NCBI RefSeq assembly: GCF_000379665.1
Contig: NZ_KB903359.1
Location: 1,641,340-1,705,339, forward strand
DNA: 64,000 bases
Direction: 5' to 3'
From: Butyricimonas synergistica DSM 23225
Lineage (GTDB): Bacteria > Bacteroidota > Bacteroidia > Bacteroidales > Marinifilaceae
The notes under the pieces are model-generated. The model did no database searches. It was not told the DNA's origin and was given only the letters and a program-made list of their open reading frames with translations. Positions 35,685-44,901 of the stretch are shown piece after piece (position 1 is the stretch's first letter; every line of letters starts with the position of its first letter). The position numbers were made by a program, and so were the translations under genes.

Positions 35685-38270
35685 TTACTTCCAATTACGC
35701 ACGTCTTCAATCTTTTCCAACAAAAAGCCATAGTGATTCCGGGTTTCGAACGAACTTCCATTCATTTTCGACTCCATCAGTTTCTGCACACGCACGAGTA
35801 AGGCGTGCCACAAATGAGCCTGATTATCGTTTGACACGTTCGTCACGTAATATTGGAACCCGAAACCTTGCACAGGAGCCAACGGGGATACCTCCTTTGC
35901 CAATGTCTCCACTTGCCTCGGCTTTTTTCCACGCCCGCCACCTTCCAGATGATTGGGAATCTTGATTTTCCTCATGATCTCGCACACGACCTCGTATTGC
36001 AACATTCGCTCGGCTTTTGTCAGATTCCTTCCTTTCAGCGTGGAAGCCCACACGTGCGCATATATATCATCCAAGTATTCCTTCGGGGAATAGCTGTTGT
36101 TATCCCGGTAATACCCTAAAGACACCCGTTTCGTGTTTACCAAAGCCTTGGCAAACATTTTCACGATCTTTTCCGACTTGGGCGTTCCCACAGTCAGATT
36201 CTTCGTCACTTCCGGGGCATCAATCCAATCTAACGTTCGCAATTGATCCATCACAAAAGCGGCTGAACGTTTCTGCATATTTTTCGGAACCACGCTAAAT
36301 GTAGTTCTCCCGTCCCCCACGAAGCTCTCGTTCAGGTAATACCCCCCGATATTCCGGTAAGCATTTTTCAAGTAGCCGACAAATTGGTCAACAATATTCT
36401 TGTAAATCTCGATACGATAATCGTAATTGTGATCCACTCCATCTAGCCAACCATTCATATGTTTCAATATATATTGCAAATTCTTGATCCCGTAAGTCCC
36501 GGCTTTCACCGCATCATCCCCCAAATCTTCCATCAGGGCGCTCGGGTCGTACTCATCGTACGGTTGTTGTTTCCCGTACCGGTACATCGGGTCATTTGAC
36601 TTCTCCGCTATCCAACCTTGAACGACCTTCAATTCTTCTTCAGCTGTTTTGGCTTCCGGAACAGGTTTATATCCCACGGCAATAGCGTAATAATCATACA
36701 CACCCAAATCCGGAGGAGTCAATTTCACTCCTTTATCACCTGGCTGAGCCACATAATTATAGCGGGCATAATCCATGATCGAAGGTGTTGTCCCATACTT
36801 TTGCGTGAAAGCCGCATTTCGCAACGAATCGACCGGATAAGCTGCCGAGGCTGCCATATTATGCATTAATCCCAGGCAATGCCCCACTTCATGAGATATA
36901 ATATAACGCAGACTCTCGTACATCACATCCTCCGGTAGTTTATTCGTACGCACCCGCTCGTCCAACTGGGAAGTCTGCACGAAACGCATATCGTTCACTA
37001 ATTTGATAATATCATGATATACAAACACCGAAGCATTCATAATCTCTCCCGTGCGAGGGTCTATCCAAGAGGGCCCCATGGCATTCTCGATACCGATCGG
37101 GGCATAACGCACGCAAGAATACTTCAGGTTCTCCGGGTCAAATTCCGGATCGTCCGTCGGGAAATCCCGTACTTGCACGGCATCTTTAAAACCGATCTTC
37201 TCGAAAGCCTGATTCCATACCAGAATACCTTCGCGAATGGCTCCTTTCCAAGATTCCGGGAACAAATTATCCACGTAAAAAACAATCGGCTTTACCGGAG
37301 CCACGAGTTCTCCCCGTTGATATTTTTCCATGTCTGAAGGTTGCAAATTCCACTTGTGGATAAAATAAGTCCGGTTACTCCGGTCTATCTCCATCCCGAA
37401 ATGCTGAAACGAGGAAACAAAATACCCTACCCGGGGGTCGGCAAGACGCCAACGCATCTTGTCTTTCTCCTCCGGCAACATGATGATCGAACGGGTAACT
37501 TTCATCGTCACCTGTTCCTCGTGCCGGTAAGCAGAATTTTTACGGGTCAACACTTCATGATAAGTCAACACGGAAGTGATAGAAACATTATCCTCGAAAG
37601 CCTTAAAAGAATCCAAGTAAGACAATGCCTTGTTCAGCGTTGCCTTCCGCTCCAGATTCCCGAACCCAGCAGTCAACCCATAAGGATCGAAAGGATCCAG
37701 CCTTTTATAATCCCCCAGAAAGATATTAGTCACCTCAAACACCACGGTCGTCGTATCCCGGTTATAAGCCGCTATTTTAAAGGATTGCATGATCGGGGTC
37801 AACGTGCTTTTTTCCACGGCTTCTTTCATTCCGGCTTCATCCGCATACACGTTCGGGCGACTTGCGTTCGTCACCTCCTGCATGTACAATGTACTGTCAA
37901 TAATATTAAATTTCACGTGCAAAGGATCAGATGCTTTCTGTCCCACCAGCACATTACCGTTATTACTGATCTCAGCAACAGCCGTCCCGATCAGAAATTC
38001 CCGGTTCAGCAAGTTCATCGGCAATTCAAAGTACAACTTCTTCCCGATCTTGTGAATCGTGACCAGTCCTTTTTTCGTTTCCACCTTCTTGCCCCGGAAA
38101 AGACGATCGTATTTCACGGAACGTTTCCGAACCACGGGAGCCTCCGTCTTTCCCTTCTCTTCTTTCTTTTTTTCCCTAGCGGCAACCGTATCGGTTCCCA
38201 CCCCGGCTGTCAGAAAAAAGAGCCCGATCGACCAGACTAAAACCCTGTATATATTTATCTTCATCTTCAA
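35685..38270 (-). CDS. Zinc-dependent metalloprotease (DUF5118/DUF5117 type)
   Basis: 861 residues with a signal segment ending near TAGVGTDTVAA, then a basic linker, DUF5118/DUF5117-like domains and a catalytic metzincin-like domain. The full zinc motif is HEVGHCLGLMH, with His460, Glu461, His464 and His470, followed by the Met-turn SIMDYARYNYVAQ. Predicted periplasmic or surface endopeptidase. It lies 42 bp from protease 1 and 36 bp from protease 3. All three are full length and share about the same domain order, so they look like successive tandem duplications. Confidence 0.93.
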   Translation of the reverse strand: MKMKINIYRVLVWSIGLFFLTAGVGTDTVAAREKKKEEKGKTEAPVVRKRSVKYDRLFRGKKVETKKGLVTIHKIGKKLYFELPMNLLNREFLIGTAVAEISNNGNVLVGQKASDPLHVKFNIIDSTLYMQEVTNASRPNVYADEAGMKEAVEKSTLTPIMQSFKIAAYNRDTTTVVFEVTNIFLGDYKRLDPFDPYGLTAGFGNLERKATLNKALSYLDSFKAFEDNVSITSVLTYHEVLTRKNSAYRHEEQVTMKVTRSIIMLPEEKDKMRWRLADPRVGYFVSSFQHFGMEIDRSNRTYFIHKWNLQPSDMEKYQRGELVAPVKPIVFYVDNLFPESWKGAIREGILVWNQAFEKIGFKDAVQVRDFPTDDPEFDPENLKYSCVRYAPIGIENAMGPSWIDPRTGEIMNASVFVYHDIIKLVNDMRFVQTSQLDERVRTNKLPEDVMYESLRYIISHEVGHCLGLMHNMAASAAYPVDSLRNAAFTQKYGTTPSIMDYARYNYVAQPGDKGVKLTPPDLGVYDYYAIAVGYKPVPEAKTAEEELKVVQGWIAEKSNDPMYRYGKQQPYDEYDPSALMEDLGDDAVKAGTYGIKNLQYILKHMNGWLDGVDHNYDYRIEIYKNIVDQFVGYLKNAYRNIGGYYLNESFVGDGRTTFSVVPKNMQKRSAAFVMDQLRTLDWIDAPEVTKNLTVGTPKSEKIVKMFAKALVNTKRVSLGYYRDNNSYSPKEYLDDIYAHVWASTLKGRNLTKAERMLQYEVVCEIMRKIKIPNHLEGGGRGKKPRQVETLAKEVSPLAPVQGFGFQYYVTNVSNDNQAHLWHALLVRVQKLMESKMNGSSFETRNHYGFLLEKIEDVRNWK

Positions 38271-38306
38271 ATTCTTAAAGAATTAATCATTCAAAAACAA
38301 CACGCA

Positions 38307-41006
38307 TTACTTCGACTTCATGAAATCATTCACAATAGAAAGCAGATAAGCGTAGTGGGCACGAGTTTCATACGAACCGCTATTCTTCCTTTTTTCCATT
38401 ACGTCCTTCACCTTTGTCAACAACTGGTAATACAAATGATGATTATTATTCGTCGACGTATTAAATACATAGAAAATATAGTCAAACCCGGCACGCTCAT
38501 TCAATTCTTTATTCCAACCTAACGTGTTGAAGTAATTCAACATATCTTTAGGGTAATTGCCAGACACGGCAGGGGTATTACCCAGCCAGTTGAACATATT
38601 CCATTGCTCGTATTTCGGCATTGGCAATGAGGCACAACAAGAACAAGTAGTCAACGAATGCATACTATGATCCATCTCGGCAGCCAACACCTCATCCATT
38701 TCACTTCTCGGGGTCAACGGATCGGCACCTTTTATCACGTTCTTCAAAATCTCCGTTTGCAGAATCCGCTCGCTCTCGGTCGGGTTAGTTCCCTTGATAG
38801 CCGAAGACCACACGCTCTCGTACAAATCCGTCAGGTATTCTTCCGGGGAATAAGCATTTTTATCCCGGTACACGGCTAACGACAATCGTTTCGTGTTCAA
38901 CAGGGAAGCGGCTTGATTTTTCAAAATCAAACGAGCCATTGATCCATCCAGCGGAAGATTCTTCACGACCTCGATATTATCCAACCAATCCATATCTTTC
39001 AATTGCTCGAACACGAACTTGGCAGAACGTTTTTGAATTTCTCTCGGGACAACTGCCGAAGTGGAATAAGGGTCACCCACCATGTGCTCATTAATATAGA
39101 AACCACCGATATTAATCTTAGCATTATAAATATAGCGGGCATATTGTGATGCTATCGCCTTGTAAATATTATACCGATAAGTATAGTCCGTATCCTGTCC
39201 GTCCAACCACTCGTTCAAGTGATTCATAATGTATTTCAAATTCTTGATTCCGTACTCCCCGGCTTTTACCGCATCGTCACTCAAGTCTTCCGTCAAAGAA
39301 GTCGGGTCGAATATACCGTAATACAATTGTTGTTTCCCGTAGCGATACATGGGATCACCCATCTTATCGGCAATAATTTTATTCAAATAAGGGACTTCAT
39401 CTTCCGATGTTTTTGCATCCGGGAAGAAACGATACCCCCAATCGATAGCATAGAAATCGTACACGCCTAAACGAGGAGGAGTCAACGCTATACCTTCATC
39501 TTCCGGTTGCGCAATATAATTGTAACGCGCGTAATCCATGATGGACGGGGTCGTCCCGTACTTCGCCATAAACTCTTTATCCCGGTATTTTTCCGTAGGA
39601 ATCGAAGCCGAAGAAGCCATATTGTGCATCAGTCCCAGGCAGTGCCCCACTTCATGAGCCACGATATAACGCATACTCTCTTCCAACACGTCTTCCGGCA
39701 TCTTCATCGTGCGCACCCGAGGATCCACTTGGGAAGTCTGTACAAAACGCATATCATTCACCAACTGAATCACATCATGATACACAAATACAGATGCTTG
39801 AATAATCTCGGCATTACGTGGATCGACCCAAGAGGGTCCCATGGCATTCGCAATCCCGATAGGAGCGTAATAAATACAATTGTATTTCAGGTTAGCAGGA
39901 TCAAATTCCGGATCATCCGTCGGAAAATCCTTAGCAGCCATCACATTTTTAAACCCAATTTTCTCGAAAGCCTTATTCCACTCCAAAACAGCTTCACGAA
40001 TCGGTTGCTTCCAAGCCTCCGGGAATTTATTATCCACGTAGAAAACAATCTGTTTCACGGGTTCAACCAATTCACCCCGTTTATACGCTTCCACATCTTT
40101 CGGGCGCACATCCCATTTATTGGCAAAAGTAATTGTCTTCACTTCGTCCGCATCTTTCGTCAACTTCTCTTGCGAAGAAGTAAAATACCCGATACGAGGG
40201 TCAGCAACACGGGCGTGCATGACAGGTTTTTCCGGTAATAAAACAAACGACCGATTCACTTTTATCGTCACGGGTTCCTGGTAAGCCACCACCACGATTC
40301 CCATGTACAACAAATCCTGCACGTAACTCAAACTAGAAGTAATAGACATATTATCTTCAAACGATTTAAGCTGATCGACATAGGATAAATCTTTTTTGAA
40401 AGCAGCCCGCCGGGCACAAGCCCCATACATCGCTTTCTTACCGTTCGGGTCAAACGGATCGAGCCGCTTGTTATCACTTACCAAGAAATCGGTCATATCG
40501 AACACAACCGCCGAACTATCGGCATTATACGCCATCACCTTATAGCCCTCCATCACGGGACATCCCACTCCCTGAGCCAAAGCGTTCAGCACCCCTTCTT
40601 CCGTGTAATCCGTGTATATCTGGCGGCGAGCCCTGTTGGTCACTTCCCGCATCTCCACTGTACTATCCCGCAACGTGAACTTTATATGCAAGGGTTGTTT
40701 TACCTTCTGTCCAACTAAAGCATTACCATTATCACTAATCTCCGAAACCGTAGAACCCAACAACATATCCCTTCCCATCAATTTCATGGGAAACTCGAAG
40801 TAGACCTTTCCGTCCACCTTGTGAAGGGTTACCATACCGCATACAGTTTCCACCTTCTTCCCTTGAAATAGCTTCTCGTAAGGGGTTACTTTCTTCTCTT
40901 CTACCTTCTTCTTCTTTCTCGTTCCGGCATTCAGCGGCTCTGCCAATGCAAGAACAACAAAACAGGTAATAATAAAACCAAAAGTTTGTCTCATAACTTT
41001 CATCAT
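38307..41006 (-). CDS. Zinc-dependent metalloprotease (DUF5118/DUF5117 type)
   Basis: About 899 residues from ATG 41006, which gives signal MMKVMRQTFGFIITCFVVLALAEPL; ATG 41042 only adds a non-signal leader. The zinc motif HEVGHCLGLMH is complete (His451, Glu452, His455, His461 from this start), with Met-turn SIMDYARYNYIAQ. Near the C-terminus an insertion absent from its sisters carries a His/Cys group (MDHSMHSLTTCSCCASLP), perhaps an extra metal or disulfide site. First protease gene after fecR. Confidence 0.92.
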   Translation of the reverse strand: MMKVMRQTFGFIITCFVVLALAEPLNAGTRKKKKVEEKKVTPYEKLFQGKKVETVCGMVTLHKVDGKVYFEFPMKLMGRDMLLGSTVSEISDNGNALVGQKVKQPLHIKFTLRDSTVEMREVTNRARRQIYTDYTEEGVLNALAQGVGCPVMEGYKVMAYNADSSAVVFDMTDFLVSDNKRLDPFDPNGKKAMYGACARRAAFKKDLSYVDQLKSFEDNMSITSSLSYVQDLLYMGIVVVAYQEPVTIKVNRSFVLLPEKPVMHARVADPRIGYFTSSQEKLTKDADEVKTITFANKWDVRPKDVEAYKRGELVEPVKQIVFYVDNKFPEAWKQPIREAVLEWNKAFEKIGFKNVMAAKDFPTDDPEFDPANLKYNCIYYAPIGIANAMGPSWVDPRNAEIIQASVFVYHDVIQLVNDMRFVQTSQVDPRVRTMKMPEDVLEESMRYIVAHEVGHCLGLMHNMASSASIPTEKYRDKEFMAKYGTTPSIMDYARYNYIAQPEDEGIALTPPRLGVYDFYAIDWGYRFFPDAKTSEDEVPYLNKIIADKMGDPMYRYGKQQLYYGIFDPTSLTEDLSDDAVKAGEYGIKNLKYIMNHLNEWLDGQDTDYTYRYNIYKAIASQYARYIYNAKINIGGFYINEHMVGDPYSTSAVVPREIQKRSAKFVFEQLKDMDWLDNIEVVKNLPLDGSMARLILKNQAASLLNTKRLSLAVYRDKNAYSPEEYLTDLYESVWSSAIKGTNPTESERILQTEILKNVIKGADPLTPRSEMDEVLAAEMDHSMHSLTTCSCCASLPMPKYEQWNMFNWLGNTPAVSGNYPKDMLNYFNTLGWNKELNERAGFDYIFYVFNTSTNNNHHLYYQLLTKVKDVMEKRKNSGSYETRAHYAYLLSIVNDFMKSK

Positions 41007-41105
41007 TAATTTTATATTAAAACATACAATACTCCCACACAACGAGTTTTCACACTCGAGGCAATTACTTAATCATATAGAAACTATAATTTCACTCCAC
41101 TAGCA

Positions 41106-42326
41106 TCATTTGCTTTCCCTCGTACCATCCTTCATCACAACTACCGTATTTCCTTTTATTTGAAATTTAATATCCGTTGTCTGCTCCAGCAAACCTAAAA
41201 CATCACTCAAATTCGTGTATTTTGGAAGAGTTCCCTTGAAATGATAATTTTTCACACTCTCGTTCATGTAAAAAATATGCACATCATACCAACGGGCGAT
41301 CTTTCTTAAGATAACATCTATATTCTCTTTATCAAACTTGAATACATTTCCCATCCAAGCCGTGTAAACATCGATATCCACTTTCTTCACTCTCGTTTGA
41401 TAATTCCTATAAAACGCCTGTTCCCCTGGCACTAACAAGACTTTCTGTCTATCAGACGTTACTTCTACCTTTCCGGTCTTTAACGTGGCATGAGAAAAAT
41501 CATCATCCGCATAATTCATCACATTGAACGACGTCCCCAGCGCCCGCACAGAAAAATCCTTTGTTTTCACAATAAACGGTTTGCCAGGATTCTTCGCCAC
41601 GTCAAAGAATGCCTCTCCTTCCAGATAAACTTCTCTCGTCTTTCCCTTGAAATTTACAGGGTATTTCAGGCGGGAACGAGCCCCGATCCATACCTTTGTC
41701 CCGTCGGAAAGTTGCATATAAAACTCTCCTTTCGTGGGAACATACAATGTATTATAAATTAATTCCTTTGTATTATCATCAATGCCATTTTGATAAATCA
41801 ACCCGCTATCCTTGCTTGAAATCAGCATCCCGTTCCGCTCATTCAGCATCACGTTCGATTTATCCAGGTCAACCGTACTCCCGTCAGACAAATGCAACAC
41901 AGCTTTCCGCTCGCCATGCGAAATCACGGTTGCTATATCCAGCTCCTTCTTCTCCTCGAAAAGCAACTGATTCAAGAGATACACGCCCCCGACCAGCAAA
42001 GGCAATATTAAAATAGCGGCATATTTCAACACTCGTCCGAAACGAAGACGCCGATGTCGTTCCTCTAGCATTGCCTTTTCCTTCAAAAATTCGTTGAATG
42101 CAGCCTGTTTGTCAATCGTTTGGTAAATTCTCACCTTACGAGCCAATAATCCTTCTTCCTGCAAACGTCCAAACAATCGCTTGTTCTCCTCCGAAGCATT
42201 CAGCCACCCGTCCACCGCCTCACGTTCCGTGTCGGACGCTTCCCCTGAAAGCACACGAGAAATTGCCAAGGATATTTTGAATACTTTTCTATTTGACTGC
42301 TCCATAATTTTATTATTTATATCCAT
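41106..42326 (-). CDS. FecR family anti-sigma factor
   Basis: 406 residues: an N-terminal cytoplasmic part with AISRVLSGEASDTEREAVDGWL, one membrane helix at about 98-116 (YAAILILPLLVGGVYLLN), and a FecR domain with GEFYMQLSDGTKVWIGARSRLKYP, REVYLEGEAFFDV and FIVKTKDFSVRALGTSFNVMNY. First gene of the protease-SusC/D operon. No sigma gene precedes it, the usual arrangement elsewhere; the likely partner lies 16 kb away at 25144. ATG 42305 is an alternative start. Confidence 0.9.
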   Translation of the reverse strand: MDINNKIMEQSNRKVFKISLAISRVLSGEASDTEREAVDGWLNASEENKRLFGRLQEEGLLARKVRIYQTIDKQAAFNEFLKEKAMLEERHRRLRFGRVLKYAAILILPLLVGGVYLLNQLLFEEKKELDIATVISHGERKAVLHLSDGSTVDLDKSNVMLNERNGMLISSKDSGLIYQNGIDDNTKELIYNTLYVPTKGEFYMQLSDGTKVWIGARSRLKYPVNFKGKTREVYLEGEAFFDVAKNPGKPFIVKTKDFSVRALGTSFNVMNYADDDFSHATLKTGKVEVTSDRQKVLLVPGEQAFYRNYQTRVKKVDIDVYTAWMGNVFKFDKENIDVILRKIARWYDVHIFYMNESVKNYHFKGTLPKYTNLSDVLGLLEQTTDIKFQIKGNTVVVMKDGTRESK

Positions 42327-42333
42327 TATACAC

Positions 42334-42359
42334 TTAATATCCCCAAAAGGGGGTATTAA
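42334..42359. repeat. Hairpin just upstream of the second fecR
   Basis: TTAATATCCCC (42334-42344) pairs with GGGGGTATTAA (42349-42359) around AAAA, 11 bp with one G-T pair. It would sit in the fecR leader, 8 bp before the first start codon, and could affect translation. Confidence 0.5.
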
Positions 42360-42593
42360 TTCTCAAGTTTTTTTTATCTCTCGAAGTTTTTTTTGTTTTT
42401 CCCTTCTCAGAATCAGCGAAAATGGCAAAAAAACTTATCTATTGCGATTCTACGCAACGCAAGTCACGCAATAAATAAAATATCCACGAACACGCAAAAA
42501 CATTTGCAAGTATCGCAGTCAGTAAGCTTGGCTTCCACTCCCCAAAAGACAATTAAAGAGAATTAACAAGAGATATAGACCCAGGAAAATATT

Positions 42594-43586
42594 TTACAGA
42601 TCCCGAAAGAATCGGGCTGTCTCTTCCAAAGTATGAAAACGAAAATCAGGTAATGCCTTCAATAATTTGGCACTCGAGTAACGGGATTTATTCTGGGAAG
42701 AACGGGCAGTTTCCCGGGTAAAGGCAGGCTTCTTTCGGGTAAACCAAGAAACGAAAGCCAACAAACGCCAGGCAAGCGAAGTCATCCAAGGCGCCATACG
42801 AATATAAGGCACTCGCTTTCCCGCAGCACAGGCGATCACCGTGAACAACTCCTTGTAAGAATAATTCCCCCCGCAAAGCACGAACCGCTCTCCCCGGATG
42901 GAAGAAGTTTCCGTCAAGCGGATCATTGCCTCGCAAACATCCCTCACGTCCACGTACCCGTTCACGCCATCGGTATAAAACGGCATCCCTTTCCGGACTT
43001 GTTCAAACAATTTGGCACTACTGCGTCCCCGAAGCCCCGTACCTAATATAATAGCCGGATTCACGATAACGGCATTCAATCCTCTCCCCACGTATTCCCA
43101 TACGATCTTCTCGGAAGCCCCCTTGCTACCCGAATAGAGCGAATGCACGGAACCCGGAATCTCGGGCGTATTCTCGTCAATGGCCACACTCTCGTCAGGA
43201 GCATCCCCTAGAGCAGCAATAGAACTCACGAAACACAAACGCACGCCCCATTGCAGGCAAAGGGCACATATATTCTCCGTTCCCCGAATATTTGTCTGCA
43301 TCAAAGTATGCCGGTCACTACCATTAAAAGAAACCATTGCGGCACAATGGTACACGGTGTCGACCTTCTCCACGCACGAAAGTAAAGATCCCTCATCCAG
43401 CACATCACCGACAACCCACGTCACCCGTGATGCAGCCTCTTCCGGCGAAGAAAAATAACGAGAGAAGAGAGCCATAGTCTCCTCGATACGGCTCTCTTCC
43501 CTTTTTAATGCTATAATCGCCTCGCCCGGACGAGCCAGGTGGCATAACAAATGGCTACCCACTAACCCGGTAGCCCCGGTAACCAT
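42594..43586 (-). CDS. NAD-dependent epimerase/dehydratase family protein
   Basis: About 330 residues, extended SDR fold. MVTGATGLVGSHLL is the Rossmann TGxxGxxG motif. Active-site YSGSKGASEKIV provides the YxxxK pair, and FVSSIAALGD is the SDR serine segment. It is close to dihydroflavonol reductase-like and 3-beta-HSD-like SDRs; the substrate is unknown. I chose ATG 43586, whose A is the last base of the osmC stop (TAATG), implying translational coupling. An in-frame TTG at 43595 is less likely. Confidence 0.88.
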   Translation of the reverse strand: MVTGATGLVGSHLLCHLARPGEAIIALKREESRIEETMALFSRYFSSPEEAASRVTWVVGDVLDEGSLLSCVEKVDTVYHCAAMVSFNGSDRHTLMQTNIRGTENICALCLQWGVRLCFVSSIAALGDAPDESVAIDENTPEIPGSVHSLYSGSKGASEKIVWEYVGRGLNAVIVNPAIILGTGLRGRSSAKLFEQVRKGMPFYTDGVNGYVDVRDVCEAMIRLTETSSIRGERFVLCGGNYSYKELFTVIACAAGKRVPYIRMAPWMTSLAWRLLAFVSWFTRKKPAFTRETARSSQNKSRYSSAKLLKALPDFRFHTLEETARFFRDL

Positions 43587-43993
43587 TACTGCCAATTAAA
43601 TACGAAGTTTTGTTTCACATCAGGATGCAAGCTCAAATGCACAGGACAAGTATCTGCCACACGCTCGAGAATCTTTTTCTCTTTTGCCGTGTATTCTTTG
43701 GCGGGGAAATTAAAAATCACATCAATTTCAGCAATACGGCGAGGTTCTGCCGCCATCTTCTTGGTAATCTCGATTTCAGTACCCGTCAGGTCAATCCCGT
43801 TATTCTTGGCATAAATTCCCATGATTGTCATGGCGCAAGCTGCCAATGAAGTTGAACACAAATCAGTCGGGGAAAAAGCCTCTCCCTTGCCATTATTATC
43901 TGTCGGCGCATCCGTGATAATAGTTGTTCCACTCTGTAAATGCGTGCATTCCAAACGCAAATCTCCTAAATATTTTGCTTTTACTGTTGCCAT
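43586..43993 (-). CDS. OsmC family protein
   Basis: A 135-residue thiol-dependent peroxidase-fold protein. The redox pair expected of OsmC/Ohr proteins is Cys53 (LAACAMTIMG) and Cys116 (ADTCPVHLSL). EAFSPTDLCSTSLAAC is the family signature. It probably reduces organic hydroperoxides; it belongs to the broader OsmC group rather than strict Ohr. First gene of a two-gene unit overlapping the epimerase, with a promoter-like TACCTTTG 27 bp upstream. Confidence 0.9.
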   Translation of the reverse strand: MATVKAKYLGDLRLECTHLQSGTTIITDAPTDNNGKGEAFSPTDLCSTSLAACAMTIMGIYAKNNGIDLTGTEIEITKKMAAEPRRIAEIDVIFNFPAKEYTAKEKKILERVADTCPVHLSLHPDVKQNFVFNWQ

Positions 43994-44019
43994 AATCTGC
44001 TTTTTTATAATTAATCTCC

Positions 44020-44027
44020 CAAAGGTA
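44020..44027 (-). promoter_or_regulatory. -7 element of osmC
   Basis: Minus-strand TACCTTTG matches TAnnTTTG; TTGT stands 19 bp further upstream as a near-match -33 element. Confidence 0.6.
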
Positions 44028-44280
44028 ATAAATTCCCGACAGCTTTACAACGGGGAAGTCTTTTTATCTTCATCAAATCGGCAATTACAGAATCACGGAA
44101 CAAGGGCTACCTTGCCGGGTTAAAATTCAATATTTAAAATTATAAATCCACACCTGATCTTTTCTCGATTGGATAATTTTTGAATTAATTCCCTAAATTA
44201 TCAAGATTTACTCTACAATTCTCGATTTCTAGCACAATTTTTGATATAAGGTTAATATCCCTATTGACACTTTTCTTATG

Positions 44281-44333
44281 CCGGGTGGCGTTCATATTCC
44301 TACCACACCACACACACGACAGAAGCCACCCGG
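44281..44333. terminator. Long-looped hairpin after yraN
   Basis: CCGGGTGGC (44281-44289) and GCCACCCGG (44325-44333) pair perfectly over 9 bp around a 35-nt loop, 5 bp after the yraN stop. No clean T-run; termination is a guess. Confidence 0.5.
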
Positions 44334-44338
44334 TTCTT

Positions 44339-44689
44339 TCAAAACAAATCGATCACCTCCCGAACATACTCGATATGCATCTCGGCTCCCGTGACAAGCA
44401 CCAAATCGAAACGTATTTCCCGTTGAATATTCTTTCTCGTGAGATAGGCAGCCCCGGCGGCTTGCAAACTTTTCTTCTTTTTATAATCCAATAACTCGAA
44501 AATATCCACTTTCTCGCTTCCTCTCGTCTTTACCTCGACCACGACAAGCACCTCCCCGTCCAGGCACACGAAATCCAATTCCCGGTGACCGATTCGCCAG
44601 TTACGTTCCAATACGGTATATCCCAAATCCAATAAATAAAAATATACCTTATCTTCTCCGAACTTACCAAATTCATTATGCCAAGCCAT
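44339..44689 (-). CDS. YraN family (UPF0102) putative endonuclease
   Basis: About 116 residues from ATG 44689 (MAWHNEFGKFGED), where family members start; ATG 44743 would add 18 unrelated residues. Restriction-endonuclease-like fold: the ELDFVCLDGEVLVVVEVKTR segment supplies the Asp and the ExK of the PD-(D/E)xK site. The cellular role is not settled. Monocistronic, divergent from the glycosyltransferase-like gene. Confidence 0.88.
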   Translation of the reverse strand: MAWHNEFGKFGEDKVYFYLLDLGYTVLERNWRIGHRELDFVCLDGEVLVVVEVKTRGSEKVDIFELLDYKKKKSLQAAGAAYLTRKNIQREIRFDLVLVTGAEMHIEYVREVIDLF

Positions 44690-44844
44690 AGTGCAGTTTT
44701 TTCCCAATTTACAGGCTAAAAAGAGTTTTGCAATGTTATACAAATCTTTGAAAAATGCAAAATTTTTGACACGGAAAACCTTAAAAGATCGTTATTTTAG
44801 CATTTCAAGTGGTTTATTGTGAGCAAGATTTATCGAGTGTAAGT

Positions 44845-44875
44845 TTTGAATTCTAATCGGAAATGCCTACCTTTG
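44845..44875 (+). promoter_or_regulatory. Consensus promoter TTTG-N19-TACCTTTG
   Basis: TTTG 44845-44848 and TACCTTTG 44868-44875 with an exact 19-bp spacer, 26 bp before the start of the GT5-like gene. One of the clearest housekeeping promoters here. Confidence 0.8.
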
Positions 44876-44901
44876 TAAGGTTTTTGGGAAAAGTAGTAGT
44901 T

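Larger units (their letters stand above)
43994..44338. other. Intergenic region between osmC and yraN
   Basis: Holds the osmC promoter at the left and a strong hairpin near the right end; the middle is AT-rich with no gene. Confidence 0.6.

Noticed and set aside
37341-38240. 299-codon plus-strand frame opposite metalloprotease 2
   Set aside because: Shadow of an intact protease with signal peptide and conserved blocks on the minus strand.
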